In this document: in pieces, positions 1 through 6,230 of the stretch
Numbering within the stretch: the first letter of the stretch is position 1
How the letters are laid out: every line of letters begins with the position of its first letter
Assembly: GCA_034211175.1 (NCBI GenBank)
Contig: JAXHUH010000305.1
Coordinates: forward strand, 1 to 6,291
Direction: 5' to 3'
Origin: JAXHUH01 sp034211175
Lineage (GTDB): Bacteria; Actinomycetota; Acidimicrobiia; Acidimicrobiales; CAIXPF01
Length of the DNA stretch: 6,291 nt
The notes under the pieces: generated by a model
Seen by the model: the letters and a program-made list of their open reading frames with translations, nothing else
Database searches by the model: none
Told to the model about the DNA's origin: nothing
Program-made: the position numbers and the translations under genes

Positions 1-2
1 CC

Positions 3-653
3 GCCGGCCTCGCGGTCGGCGGCGCCGCCGAGGGCGGCGGAGCGGTGATGGCCAAGGGCACCCGCGTGACCGTGATCAACAGCCTCTTCTCGGGCAACGC
101 CTGCGTCCCGGCCGGCGCCGATCCCGGCGGCGCCGCGGTCCGGGTGATCACCACCCCGATCGACGAGCCCAACCTGTTCGTCAACAGCACGTTCGAGGAC
201 GGCTCGTGCGCCAACGGCGGCGCCATCTCCGGCCTCCACGCCGACTTCGGTGTGTACAACAGCCTCTTCACCGGCAACCAGGCGACGGGCGAGGGCCAGA
301 ACCACCCCGACCCGAACGGCGGCGGTGACGGCGTCGGCCTCGACGGCAAGCCCGGCGGCGGCCTCGGCGGTGCCGTCTACATGGACGGCAAGTGGCTCGG
401 CCTGACCATCGCCGGCAGCTCGTTCACCGCCAACTCGGCGAACGAGCTCGGCGGCGCCCTGTTCTTCGTGGACAACGGCCTGACCGGCGACGTGTCGATC
501 ACCGACTCGACCTTCGACACCAACCCGGCGACCGTCCAGGACGTCTGGGGCTCGACCCCGGGCCTGTACGTGCAGGGCGTCGAGGGCTACCCGAACCAGC
601 CGCTCGACGGCGACGAGATCGGCGGCGTCATCTCGAACACGACGCTGAACTGA
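3..653 (+). CDS. Right-handed parallel beta-helix protein with GGA[ILV]/FxxN repeats, C-terminal part
   Basis: The reading frame is open to the left edge, so only about 216 C-terminal residues are visible and the true start lies outside. The sequence is rich in Gly, Asn, Ser and Thr. It repeats two short motifs: GGA[ILV] (GGAV near visible residue 12, GGAI near 72, GGAV near 122, GGAL near 150) and FxxN (FSGN near 29, FTGN near 89, FTAN near 141, FDTN near 171). This pairing is known from beta-helical, often secreted or surface, proteins such as chlamydial polymorphic membrane proteins; each pair probably makes one or two helix turns. A Gly/Asp/Pro-rich insertion at about 95-120 looks like a loop leaving the helix. 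The protein ends in SNTTLN, with no LPxTG motif, hydrophobic anchor or autotransporter barrel. Substrate or binding partner cannot be read from this. The gene ends 34 bases before a strong hairpin. The fold is fairly sure; export and function are inference. Confidence 0.8.
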   Translation, partial: AGLAVGGAAEGGGAVMAKGTRVTVINSLFSGNACVPAGADPGGAAVRVITTPIDEPNLFVNSTFEDGSCANGGAISGLHADFGVYNSLFTGNQATGEGQNHPDPNGGGDGVGLDGKPGGGLGGAVYMDGKWLGLTIAGSSFTANSANELGGALFFVDNGLTGDVSITDSTFDTNPATVQDVWGSTPGLYVQGVEGYPNQPLDGDEIGGVISNTTLN

Positions 654-687
654 TCCCGGGGCCGAAGCCGGCCCAGCGTTCACACAC

Positions 688-721
688 CGCACCCCGCCGG
701 AGTCCCGACCGGCGGGGTGCG
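688..721 (+). terminator. Hairpin terminator after the beta-helix gene
   Basis: A perfect 13-bp inverted repeat (arms 688-700 and 709-721) encloses the 8-base loop AGTCCCGA, starting 34 bases after the TGA. The stem is nearly all G:C. No T-run follows, which is common for actinobacterial hairpin terminators. It separates the beta-helix gene from the nitrilase gene downstream. It could instead be a processing or attenuation structure in the nitrilase leader, but its position favours termination. Confidence 0.75.
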
Positions 722-750
722 TCGCGCCCCGGCGGCGACGACACCCGCGG

Positions 751-782
751 CGCGCACGGCGCGCACGGCGCGCACGGCGCGC
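751..782 (+). repeat. 9-bp tandem repeat (CGCGCACGG), three and a half copies
   Basis: Three exact copies of CGCGCACGG (751-759, 760-768, 769-777) are followed by a partial CGCGC (778-782). The array lies between the terminator hairpin and the ATG of the nitrilase gene and ends 13 bases before that start, where a ribosome binding site would be expected. It may be simple slippage repeat. A role in transcription or translation of the downstream gene is possible but unsupported. Confidence 0.8.
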
Positions 783-795
783 GAGCATCGCCGAC

Positions 796-1803
796 ATGCT
801 GCGCGACCCGCACCGCTTCGTGCCGACCATCGACGGCTTCGCCGTCGTCGAACGCTCCTACTCCGACGACGACCGCCTCCCGAGCATCGGGCTCGCCAAC
901 ATCGCCGCCGTCGTTCCCGGCATCGAGGAGAACAAGGAGAAGATCACCCGCGCCGCCCGGGTGTTCGCCTCCCTCGACGTTGACGTGGCCGTCTTCCCCG
1001 AGTTCGCGCTGTCCGGCTACTTCTGGGACGACGAGCCCGCGTGCCGCGCCTACATGGACCGCGCCCTCATCGAGCACCACCTCGACTGGGTCCGCGACGA
1101 GCTGATGCCGTTGTGCGGCGACGGCGGCCTGCGGGCCATCGTCCTCAACAACCTGACCGCCGACCCGAGCGGCGCCGGGTACCGCAACCGCACGATCGTG
1201 GTGTCGCCGAAGGTCCCCGACCCGCTCGCGTCGGACAGCTCCTACGACAAGATCTACCTACCGGGCATCGAGAAGACGTACACGACCTCAGGCGGCGCCG
1301 ACCGCTTCGTCGTCGACAGCGCCGAGCTCGCCGGCCGCTTCGGGTTCACGACCTGCTACGACTACCTCTTCACCGAGCTGCTGCGGCACTACGCGTTCGA
1401 CGACCGCGTCGACGCCATCGTCCAGGTCGCGTCGTGGCGGGCGGTGGCGAGCCGCGAGTACCCGTTCATGAACGTCCGCACCGACCTCTACTACGGCGAT
1501 CTGTGGGACAAGACGATGGCGGCGTCGTCGGCGCAGAACCAGGTGTGGACGTTCGCGTGCAACGCCGTCGGGCGCCACGGCGTGACCGGCGTGCCGTTCT
1601 GGGGCGGTTCGGGCGTGTGGGCGCCGTCGGGCATCTGCCTGGTCCAGGCGTCGAACATCGTCGAGGAGCTCCTCGTGGTCCACAACCTCGACATCACCGG
1701 CGCCCGCCGGTTCGAGCTCGACGACTTCGACTACGAGTTCGACTTCCGCGAGGTGCACCGCTCGATGGCCGGCGGCACGACCTGCCAGGAGACCGTGGAC
1801 TGA
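796..1803 (+). CDS. Carbon-nitrogen hydrolase, nitrilase superfamily
   Basis: Predicted cytoplasmic enzyme of 335 residues that hydrolyses a non-peptide C-N bond (amide, carbamoyl or nitrile type) through a cysteine thioester. The superfamily triad is visible in order: Glu69 in VFPEFALSGY, Lys152 in YDKIYLPG and Cys187 in GFTTCYDYLFTEL. Glu159, seven residues after the Lys, lies where many family members have a second Glu. Later pieces also fit: VQVASW (210-214), AQNQVWTFACNAVG (246-259) and a GGSGVWAPSG segment (270-279) matching the usual G-x-S-x-(I/V)-x-x-P-x-G strand. The Q in AQN replaces the Glu of the common RAxEN motif. Length exceeds the ~260-300 of simple amidases; about 30 N-terminal residues precede the core. 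ATG at 796 is the first usable start after an in-frame stop at 646, but no Shine-Dalgarno is visible; GTG at 820 is an alternative. Upstream hairpin and convergent TetR gene suggest a single-gene transcript. Substrate is unknown. Confidence 0.87.
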   Translation: MLRDPHRFVPTIDGFAVVERSYSDDDRLPSIGLANIAAVVPGIEENKEKITRAARVFASLDVDVAVFPEFALSGYFWDDEPACRAYMDRALIEHHLDWVRDELMPLCGDGGLRAIVLNNLTADPSGAGYRNRTIVVSPKVPDPLASDSSYDKIYLPGIEKTYTTSGGADRFVVDSAELAGRFGFTTCYDYLFTELLRHYAFDDRVDAIVQVASWRAVASREYPFMNVRTDLYYGDLWDKTMAASSAQNQVWTFACNAVGRHGVTGVPFWGGSGVWAPSGICLVQASNIVEELLVVHNLDITGARRFELDDFDYEFDFREVHRSMAGGTTCQETVD

Positions 1804-1805
1804 CC

Positions 1806-1825
1806 ACGCCGCCCGCAGCGGGCGT
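1806..1825. terminator. Short GC hairpin between convergent genes, possible shared terminator
   Basis: Between the TGA of the nitrilase gene (1803) and the stop of the TetR gene (1825) lies a 6-bp G:C stem, CGCCCG (1810-1815) and CGGGCG (1819-1824), with loop CAG. The outer ACGC/GCGT could extend it with a bulge. It reads the same from both strands, so it could end both convergent transcripts. There is no T-run, and such short G:C stems are frequent by chance at this base composition. Confidence 0.45.
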
Positions 1826-2481
1826 CACTCGTCGGCGGCGAGTCCCCGGGCGAGGAGCACGGTCAGCTCCTCGGTGGCGTCCTCGAAGGAGATGCCCAGG
1901 TCCCGCAGGATCGTCGGGTCCTGGAGGCGTTCGAACGCGGCGTCGACGATCTCGGCGACGACGGCGGCGCGGAGGGGATGGAAGCGCCCCCGGGCGATCC
2001 CCTCGTCGATGATCTCGGCCATGATCGCCGACGCGTAGCGATGGTGGGCGGCCATGACCCGTTGCGCGGCCGGGAACCGGGCGACGTCCTCCCGGAACCG
2101 GATCGAGGCGCGCCGGAGCCTCGACGTGCCGGTCAGGACGTAGGCGGTGAGGCGCTCGGCCGGGTCGTCGACCGTGCGCAACACCTCGGCGGCGAGGTGG
2201 CCGGTGCGGCGTAGCCGCCGGTCGATCACGAAGAGCACCAGCTCGTCCTTGCTCGGCGCCAGCTCGTAGAGCGTCCGTCTCGAGCACCGCAGACGGGCGG
2301 CGAGTTGCTGGATCGTCAGCCCGGCGAACCCCTCGTCGACGAAGATCGTGTCGAGCTGATCGAGGATCTCGCGCTGTCGGGGCCGGAGCCGGCGATCGGG
2401 CAGCCCGATCCGCTCGGGAGCGAGGCGGGCAGCGACGGGCCCCGGCCCCCGGGCCACGGCGGACCATTCCGGATCGGACAT
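1825..2481 (-). CDS. TetR-family transcriptional regulator
   Basis: A 218-residue DNA-binding repressor-type protein. The N-terminal helix-turn-helix spans about residues 36-83: QREILDQLDTIF, then FVDEGFAGLTIQQLAARL and the recognition-helix stretch CSRRTLYELAPSKDEL, a classic TetR pattern with Tyr72 and Lys78 in the usual places. The rest, about 90-218, is helical and would form the ligand-binding and dimerisation domain; its ligand cannot be read. ATG at 2481 is chosen because GGAGGTGA sits 7 bases upstream; the frame stays open far further upstream, but that part lies antisense to the acyl-CoA synthetase gene and is not credible. The roughly 33 residues before the HTH are Pro/Arg-rich and probably flexible. 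The gene is divergent from the acyl-CoA synthetase operon across 159 bases, the standard layout for a local regulator; an acyl-CoA effector and autoregulation are inference. Confidence 0.92.
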   Translation of the reverse strand: MSDPEWSAVARGPGPVAARLAPERIGLPDRRLRPRQREILDQLDTIFVDEGFAGLTIQQLAARLRCSRRTLYELAPSKDELVLFVIDRRLRRTGHLAAEVLRTVDDPAERLTAYVLTGTSRLRRASIRFREDVARFPAAQRVMAAHHRYASAIMAEIIDEGIARGRFHPLRAAVVAEIVDAAFERLQDPTILRDLGISFEDATEELTVLLARGLAADE

Positions 2482-2488
2482 CGCCGCC

Positions 2489-2496
2489 TCACCTCC
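2489..2496 (-). promoter_or_regulatory. Ribosome binding site of the TetR gene (decides its start)
   Basis: On the minus strand the sequence GGAGGTGA lies 7 bases before the ATG at 2481. It is the strongest Shine-Dalgarno match noticed in the window and fixes the TetR start within an otherwise much longer open frame. Confidence 0.85.
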
Positions 2497-2528
2497 ACCT
2501 GGGGTACCAGAGCACCTGGAATGGTACC
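2496..2528. promoter_or_regulatory. Candidate TetR operator: paired GGTACC palindromes in the divergent promoter region
   Basis: Two six-base palindromes GGTACC (2503-2508 and 2523-2528) form an inverted repeat GGTACCA (2503-2509) / TGGTACC (2522-2528) with a 12-base gap. The same stretch is also a direct repeat: CACCTGG at 2496-2502 and 2513-2519, each followed by GGTACC, directly in the first copy and after AAT in the second. It lies just upstream of the TetR gene's ribosome site and about 110 bases before the synthetase start, between a TetR gene and its divergent partner, which is where such operators occur. No clear -35/-10 boxes are visible. The motif was not matched to a known regulator's site. 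Confidence 0.5.
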
Positions 2529-2626
2529 GTGACGTCCGTCGCACCGGGAGGGGCCGGGGCGGACATCGGGGCCTGACCGCTCCGATCACATCGGTGCGCC
2601 ACGACGGGGTCGGGGCGCCGTCATCC

Positions 2627-2633
2627 GAGGGGG
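2627..2633 (+). promoter_or_regulatory. Ribosome binding site of the acyl-CoA synthetase gene
   Basis: GAGGGGG lies 7 bases before the ATG at 2641. It is a partial but well-placed Shine-Dalgarno and supports that start; the first residues (MPLGVTAAERPDAIA) also align with the usual start of the AMP-binding domain. Confidence 0.65.
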
Positions 2634-2640
2634 AAGCGGT

Positions 2641-4194
2641 ATGCCGCTGGGAGTCACCGCCGCCGAGCGCCCGGACGCGATCGCCACGATCATGGCCCGG
2701 TCCGGTGAGCAGCTCACGTACCGGGAGCTGGACGAGCGCAGCCGCCGGCTCGCCAACCTGTTCCGGGCCGCCGGCCTCGGCCACGGCGACGTCGTCGCCG
2801 TGTTCATGGAGAACAACATCCGCTTCCACGAGGTCTACTGGGCCACCGTGCGCTCGGGCATGTACCTGTGCGCGGTGAACCGCTACCTCACGCCTGACGA
2901 GGCCGCGTACATCGTCAACGACTCGGGGGCGAGCGCGCTCGTGACCTCGGCCGCGATGACGACGGCCCCGGCGCTGCTGCCCCTCCTCGACGCCTGCCCG
3001 GTCCGCCTCGCGGTGGACGGCCCGGTCGAGGGGTTCGACGCCTACGAGCCCCTGCTCGCCGAGCAGTCGACCGACACACCGGAGACCGAGCCGCTCGGCG
3101 ACTTCATGAACTACTCGTCGGGCACGACCGGCCGACCGAAGGGCATCAAGCGGCCGCTGACCGGCCGGACGTTCGACGAGCCGTCCAACCTCGACACGCT
3201 CACCAACCAGCTCTACGGGGTCGAGGCCGGGATCGTGTACCTCTCCCCCGCGCCGCTCTACCACTCGGCCCCGCTGGCGTTCACCGCCACGGTGCACAGC
3301 TGGGGCGGCACGAACGTGATCATGGAGCGCTTCGACGCCGCCGAGTCGCTGGCCCTGATCGAGCGGCACCGGGTGACGCACAGCCAGTGGGTGCCGACGA
3401 TGTTCATCCGGATGCTCAAGCTCGAGGAGGCGGAGCGGACACGCCACGACCTGTCGTCGCACCGGGTCGCCATCCACGCCGCGGCGCCGTGCCCGGTCGA
3501 CGTGAAGAAGCAGATGATCGACTGGTGGGGGCCGATCATCTACGAGTACTACGGCGGCACCGAGCTCAACGGCCTCACCTACTGCACGAGCGAGGAGTGG
3601 CTGGCCCACGAGGGCAGCGTCGGCCGGGCGATCCTCGGCACGCTCCACATCTGCGACTCGAAGGGCCGTGAGCTGCCGCCGGGCGAGGACGGGCTCATCT
3701 ACTTCGAGCGCGACGTCAAGGCGTTCGAGTACCACAACGACCCGGACAAGACCGCCGGCTCCCAGCACCCGACGAACCCGATGTGGACCAAGCTGGGCGA
3801 CATCGGGCGGCTCGACGAGGACGGCTTCCTGTACCTGAGCGACCGCGAGTCGTTCATGATCATCTCGGGTGGGGTCAACATCTACCCGCAGGAGATCGAG
3901 GACGCCATGGTGATGCACCCCGACGTCGCCGACGTCGCGGTGATCGGCATCCCCAACGACGACCTCGGCGAGGAGGTGCTCGCCGTCGTGCAGCTGGCGC
4001 CCGGTGTCGACCCCGACGACGCCACCCGGGAGCGGCTCCTCGCCCACGCCCGCGAACGTCTGGCCCGCTACAAGGTGCCCCGCGGCATCGACTTCAGCGA
4101 CCAGCTCCCCCGCCTCGAGACCGGCAAGCTGTACAAGCGCAAGCTGCGCGACGAGTACCTGGCCGCGGCGGCCGCCGAGTCGTCCGGCTCGTGA
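2641..4194 (+). CDS. AMP-forming acyl-CoA synthetase (ANL superfamily, FadD/CaiC-like)
   Basis: A 517-residue ligase expected to activate a carboxylic acid with ATP to an acyl-adenylate and then to an acyl-CoA. Motifs in order: P-loop YSSGTTGRPKG (158-168), aromatic/acid-site segment PLYHSAP (205-211), YEYYGGTE (301-308), GDIG with the ribose-binding Asp387, hinge region DRESFMIISGG (401-411), NIYPQEIED (413-421) and the C-terminal adenylation lysine Lys496 in ETGKLYKRKLR. All core residues are present and the length is normal, so it should be active. In the hinge, the usual charged residue before MI (as in DRKDMI) appears as Phe405. The related wording FMIISGGVNIYPQEIE is, from memory, found in actinobacterial acyl-CoA and bile-acid-type CoA ligases. 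Substrate chain or ring type cannot be told. It is the first gene of an operon with a crotonase (4-base overlap), and divergent from the TetR gene that probably represses it. Confidence 0.93.
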   Translation: MPLGVTAAERPDAIATIMARSGEQLTYRELDERSRRLANLFRAAGLGHGDVVAVFMENNIRFHEVYWATVRSGMYLCAVNRYLTPDEAAYIVNDSGASALVTSAAMTTAPALLPLLDACPVRLAVDGPVEGFDAYEPLLAEQSTDTPETEPLGDFMNYSSGTTGRPKGIKRPLTGRTFDEPSNLDTLTNQLYGVEAGIVYLSPAPLYHSAPLAFTATVHSWGGTNVIMERFDAAESLALIERHRVTHSQWVPTMFIRMLKLEEAERTRHDLSSHRVAIHAAAPCPVDVKKQMIDWWGPIIYEYYGGTELNGLTYCTSEEWLAHEGSVGRAILGTLHICDSKGRELPPGEDGLIYFERDVKAFEYHNDPDKTAGSQHPTNPMWTKLGDIGRLDEDGFLYLSDRESFMIISGGVNIYPQEIEDAMVMHPDVADVAVIGIPNDDLGEEVLAVVQLAPGVDPDDATRERLLAHARERLARYKVPRGIDFSDQLPRLETGKLYKRKLRDEYLAAAAAESSGS

Positions 4195-5006
4195 GCACGT
4201 CCGACGTCCTCACCGACGTCCGCTTCGAGCGGGTCGGGGTCGACGGCGAGGTCGGGGTCCTCACCTTCGACCGCCCGGAGCGGCGCAACGCGCTGTCGGG
4301 GGCGATGCTCGAGTCGTCGTTGCGGATCGTCACCGACGTGTCGGCCGACCGGAGCGTGCGGGCGTTGGTGATCACCGGCGCCGGTCAGGGGTTCTGCTCG
4401 GGTGCGGACCTGGCGGCGAGCGGCGGGCCCCGCCTCGAGGACCAGGGCGGCCGGCTCGGCGACAGCATGCGGGCGACGCTGAACCCACTGGTGCTGGCGA
4501 TCTGCGACGCGCCGTTCCCGGTGGTCGCCGCCGTGAACGGCGCCGCGGCGGGTGCCGGGGTCGGCCTGGCGCTGGCCGCCGACTTCCTCGTGGCGTCCGA
4601 GTCGATGCGGCTGCTCCTGACGTTCAGCCGCATCGGCATGGGTCTCGACGGTGGGACGTCGTGGTTCCTGGCCCGCCAGCTCGGTCTCCGTCGGGCGACC
4701 GCGGTGTCGATGCTGATCGAGCCGATCACGGCCGAGCTCGCACTCGACTGGGGCCTGGCCTTGCGCGTGGCGCCCGACGACGGGCTCGTCGACGAGGCGG
4801 TGTCGTTCGCGGCGGAGCTGGCGGCGGGCCCGACCCTGGCCTACGCGGCCCAGAAGCGACAGCTCCGCGAGGCGATGGAGATCCCGCTCGCCGAGGCGCT
4901 CGACCGTGAGGCGTCGGTCCAGGACCGTCTCGTGCAGACCCACGACCTCACCGAGGGCGTCGCCGCCTTCCGCGACGGCCGCCCGGCCCGGTACCGGGGC
5001 TCCTGA
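4191..5006 (+). CDS. Enoyl-CoA hydratase/isomerase family protein (crotonase fold)
   Basis: A 271-residue acyl-CoA enzyme of the crotonase superfamily. Seen: N-terminal VGVLTFDRPERRNALSGAML (21-40), oxyanion-hole and CoA-site segment GQGFCSGADL (65-74), and the second oxyanion segment AAVNGAAAGAGVGLALAADF (113-132). The active-site stretch FSRIGMGLDGGTSWFLARQLG (145-165) aligns better with PaaG-type isomerases (IGLxPDxGGSW), giving Asp153 as candidate catalytic acid. The two glutamates of true enoyl-CoA hydratases appear missing: the first falls on Ser/Arg near 146-147, the second near Ala171. An enoyl-CoA isomerase, or another crotonase activity, is therefore as likely as hydration. The GTG at 4191 overlaps the synthetase stop as GTGA, with no separate Shine-Dalgarno, so translation is probably coupled. 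Co-expression places it on the CoA thioester made by the preceding ligase; this is inference. Confidence 0.9.
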   Translation: MSTSDVLTDVRFERVGVDGEVGVLTFDRPERRNALSGAMLESSLRIVTDVSADRSVRALVITGAGQGFCSGADLAASGGPRLEDQGGRLGDSMRATLNPLVLAICDAPFPVVAAVNGAAAGAGVGLALAADFLVASESMRLLLTFSRIGMGLDGGTSWFLARQLGLRRATAVSMLIEPITAELALDWGLALRVAPDDGLVDEAVSFAAELAAGPTLAYAAQKRQLREAMEIPLAEALDREASVQDRLVQTHDLTEGVAAFRDGRPARYRGS

Positions 5007-5023
5007 GCGGGCTCAGCCCGGGG
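4994..5023. terminator. Weak inverted repeats at the convergent gene junction
   Basis: Only six bases separate the crotonase stop (5006) from the stop of the minus-strand hydrolase (5013). Overlapping inverted repeats sit here: CGGGC (5008-5012) / GCCCG (5016-5020) around TCA, and TGAG (5004-5007) / CTCA (5012-5015). These are alternatives, not one long stem, and there is no T-run. A shared terminator is plausible from position but poorly supported by structure. Confidence 0.3.
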
Positions 5024-5993
5024 TGGCGGCCCAGGTGGTGATCACGGCGGAGAGCGCGGCGGCGTAGGCGATGGGCTGGTCGAGGAACAGGTGGTGGTGC
5101 GCGGCCGGGATCGGGATGAACGGGACGGACGGGCCGGTGAGGCCGCGCACGTAGTCGACGGCGGCGGGCGTCATCAGCATGCTGTCGGCGCCGTGGATCT
5201 CCGCCTTGCGGGTGGCGAGGGCGGCGAAGCGGGGCGGCAGCCCGATCCACCAGTCCGGCCCGTGCTCGTCGTCGACCAGCACCTGCGGGTCGAACTTCCA
5301 CTGCCAGCCGCCCTCGACCTCCCGCAGCGAGTGACGGCCGATGTGGCGGACCGCCCAGCCGTTGGCGCACGGCTGGGGCGGCGAGAGCCGGTAGCGGGAC
5401 AGCGCCGTGGTCAGGTCGGGATGGGTGCGGTGGGGCCGGGCGACGCCGCGGGACAGGCGGGCCTCCTCGTTGCCGCCGCCCATCCATGCGCTGAGCACGT
5501 CTGGCGGCAGCATCATCAGGTCGCAGAGGACGAACCCGGCGAACGTCGTGGGGTCGGCCTCGAACGTGTCGATCCCGATGGTCGAGCCGTAGCTGTGGGT
5601 GACGAGGAACGCCGGTGCCGGCCCGTCGAGCATGCCGGTGGCGCCGGCGACGGCGACGACCTCGGCAACGCGGTCCTCGCGACGGTAGGTCGGCCGGTGA
5701 CCGGAGTCGCCCATCCCCGAGAGGTCCATGGCGACGACGTGGAGGTTGGGCGCGAGCAGCGGGGCGACGAACTCGAAGCACCGGGCGTGGGCGAGGAAGC
5801 CGTGGACGAGGAGCACGTGGGGCTTCGAGCGGTCGCCCCACTCGAGGTAGTTGATGGCGCAGCCGTCGACGTCGACGGTGCCGACCCGCCGTTCGGCGGC
5901 GAGCGCCGCGGTGAACCACGGCGGCCCCGGCGTCTCGTCGAGCGCCGAGGCCATCGGCGGTCCGGGGTCCACAGGTTCGGCGGCGTCGTCCAT
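5013..5993 (-). CDS. Alpha/beta hydrolase
   Basis: A 326-residue serine hydrolase of the alpha/beta fold. Visible parts: strand and oxyanion motif LLVHGF (61-66), the DLSGMGDSG turn (90-98), nucleophile elbow VTHSYGS with Ser134, a probable acid at Asp270 (EIHGADSML), and the histidine segment AAHHHLFLDQP (297-307), where His300 best fits the usual GHHLxxDxP catalytic His. The elbow reads T-H-S-Y-G, so the first Gly of GxSxG is Thr. A cap-like insertion lies at about 162-250 and is rich in Trp, Pro and Arg. No signal peptide or membrane segment is seen. The ATG at 5993 has only a weak upstream purine stretch (AGGCGGG); Met14 is an alternative start, because the first 20 residues are acidic and Pro-rich and precede the fold. 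Substrate is unknown: esterase, thioesterase, C-C hydrolase or dehalogenase-like roles all remain open. Convergent with the acyl-CoA operon; a joint function is not shown. Confidence 0.88.
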   Translation of the reverse strand: MDDAAEPVDPGPPMASALDETPGPPWFTAALAAERRVGTVDVDGCAINYLEWGDRSKPHVLLVHGFLAHARCFEFVAPLLAPNLHVVAMDLSGMGDSGHRPTYRREDRVAEVVAVAGATGMLDGPAPAFLVTHSYGSTIGIDTFEADPTTFAGFVLCDLMMLPPDVLSAWMGGGNEEARLSRGVARPHRTHPDLTTALSRYRLSPPQPCANGWAVRHIGRHSLREVEGGWQWKFDPQVLVDDEHGPDWWIGLPPRFAALATRKAEIHGADSMLMTPAAVDYVRGLTGPSVPFIPIPAAHHHLFLDQPIAYAAALSAVITTWAATPG

Positions 5994-6009
5994 CGCCCGC
6001 CTGTGCTAG

Positions 6010-6036
6010 CCCACCACCCCACCCCAAGTCACACCC
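6010..6036 (-). other. Possible G-quadruplex motif upstream of the hydrolase
   Basis: Read on the minus strand there are four G-runs (3, 4, 4 and 3 bases) separated by loops of 8, 1 and 4 bases, 17 to 43 bases before the hydrolase ATG. One loop is longer than the usual limit of 7, and G-runs are common at this composition, so a structural role is only a possibility. Confidence 0.25.
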
Positions 6037-6096
6037 ACCGGACCAGACCCCCGAGCCAAGCGAAGACCCCGCGCCGATCCACCAGCGAGCACCCCG

Positions 6097-6144
6097 CTCC
6101 GAGGAGCGTCGAACCCCACACCGAGGACCCACGGGCCCAGACGG
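6097..6144. repeat. Intergenic direct repeat, copy 1
   Basis: Bases 6102-6144 (43 bases, beginning AGGAGCGTCG and ending GGGCCCAGACGG) are identical to 6188-6230. Including CTCC to the left, 47 of 48 bases match, with one difference at 6101/6187. The core contains GGGCCC (6133-6138). In this copy the left edge forms a small hairpin, CGCTC (6095-6099) / GAGCG (6104-6108). The ~26 bases before it (6076-6101) also match the spacer before copy 2 at about 20 of 26 positions, so the true unit is probably ~86 bp with a conserved and a drifting half. Confidence 0.9.
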
Positions 6145-6182
6145 TTCGGAGGACCCGCGGCGATGCACCCGCGCGTACCCCC

Positions 6183-6230
6183 CTCCAAGGAGCGTCGAAC
6201 CCCACACCGAGGACCCACGGGCCCAGACGG
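6183..6230. repeat. Intergenic direct repeat, copy 2
   Basis: Second copy of the repeat, 86 bases downstream of the first in the same orientation. The identical 43-base core is 6188-6230. The small hairpin seen at the left edge of copy 1 is shortened here (CTCC AA GGAG), so that structure is not conserved. The sequence after this copy (CCCCGAGCGGAGCGGAAGAC, 6231-6250) resembles the part before copy 1 (CCCCGAGCCAAGCGAAGAC, about 6049-6067), suggesting an array of related units that runs past the window edge. Confidence 0.9.

Noticed and set aside
2501..2580. Sigma-70-type promoter boxes for the divergent genes
   Set aside because: No pair of -35/-10 elements with acceptable spacing was found by eye; any call would be a guess.
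2482..4047. Minus-strand open frame continuing upstream of the TetR gene, antisense to the acyl-CoA synthetase, giving an apparent 740-residue protein
   Set aside because: The added part is Arg/Val/Glu/Gly-rich text without domains, lies opposite a clearly coding gene, and the TetR start is fixed by a strong ribosome site at 2489-2496. Long antisense frames are expected at this GC content.
4004..4943. Other long frames on both strands over the crotonase gene
   Set aside because: They are shadows of the gene with intact crotonase motifs and contain no domain of their own.
6102..6118. GTCGAACCCC resembling a tRNA T-arm
   Set aside because: No cloverleaf, acceptor stem or anticodon arm can be formed around it on either strand.
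6006..6218. Possible 70-residue minus-strand protein upstream of the hydrolase
   Set aside because: It reads through both copies of the direct repeat, has no family resemblance, and its repeated residues only reflect the DNA repeat.
6102..6230. Direct repeats as a CRISPR array or as prophage attachment sites
   Set aside because: There are only two exact copies at an 86-base period, the spacer is related to flanking sequence rather than unique, there are no cas genes, and no integrase or tRNA is seen.
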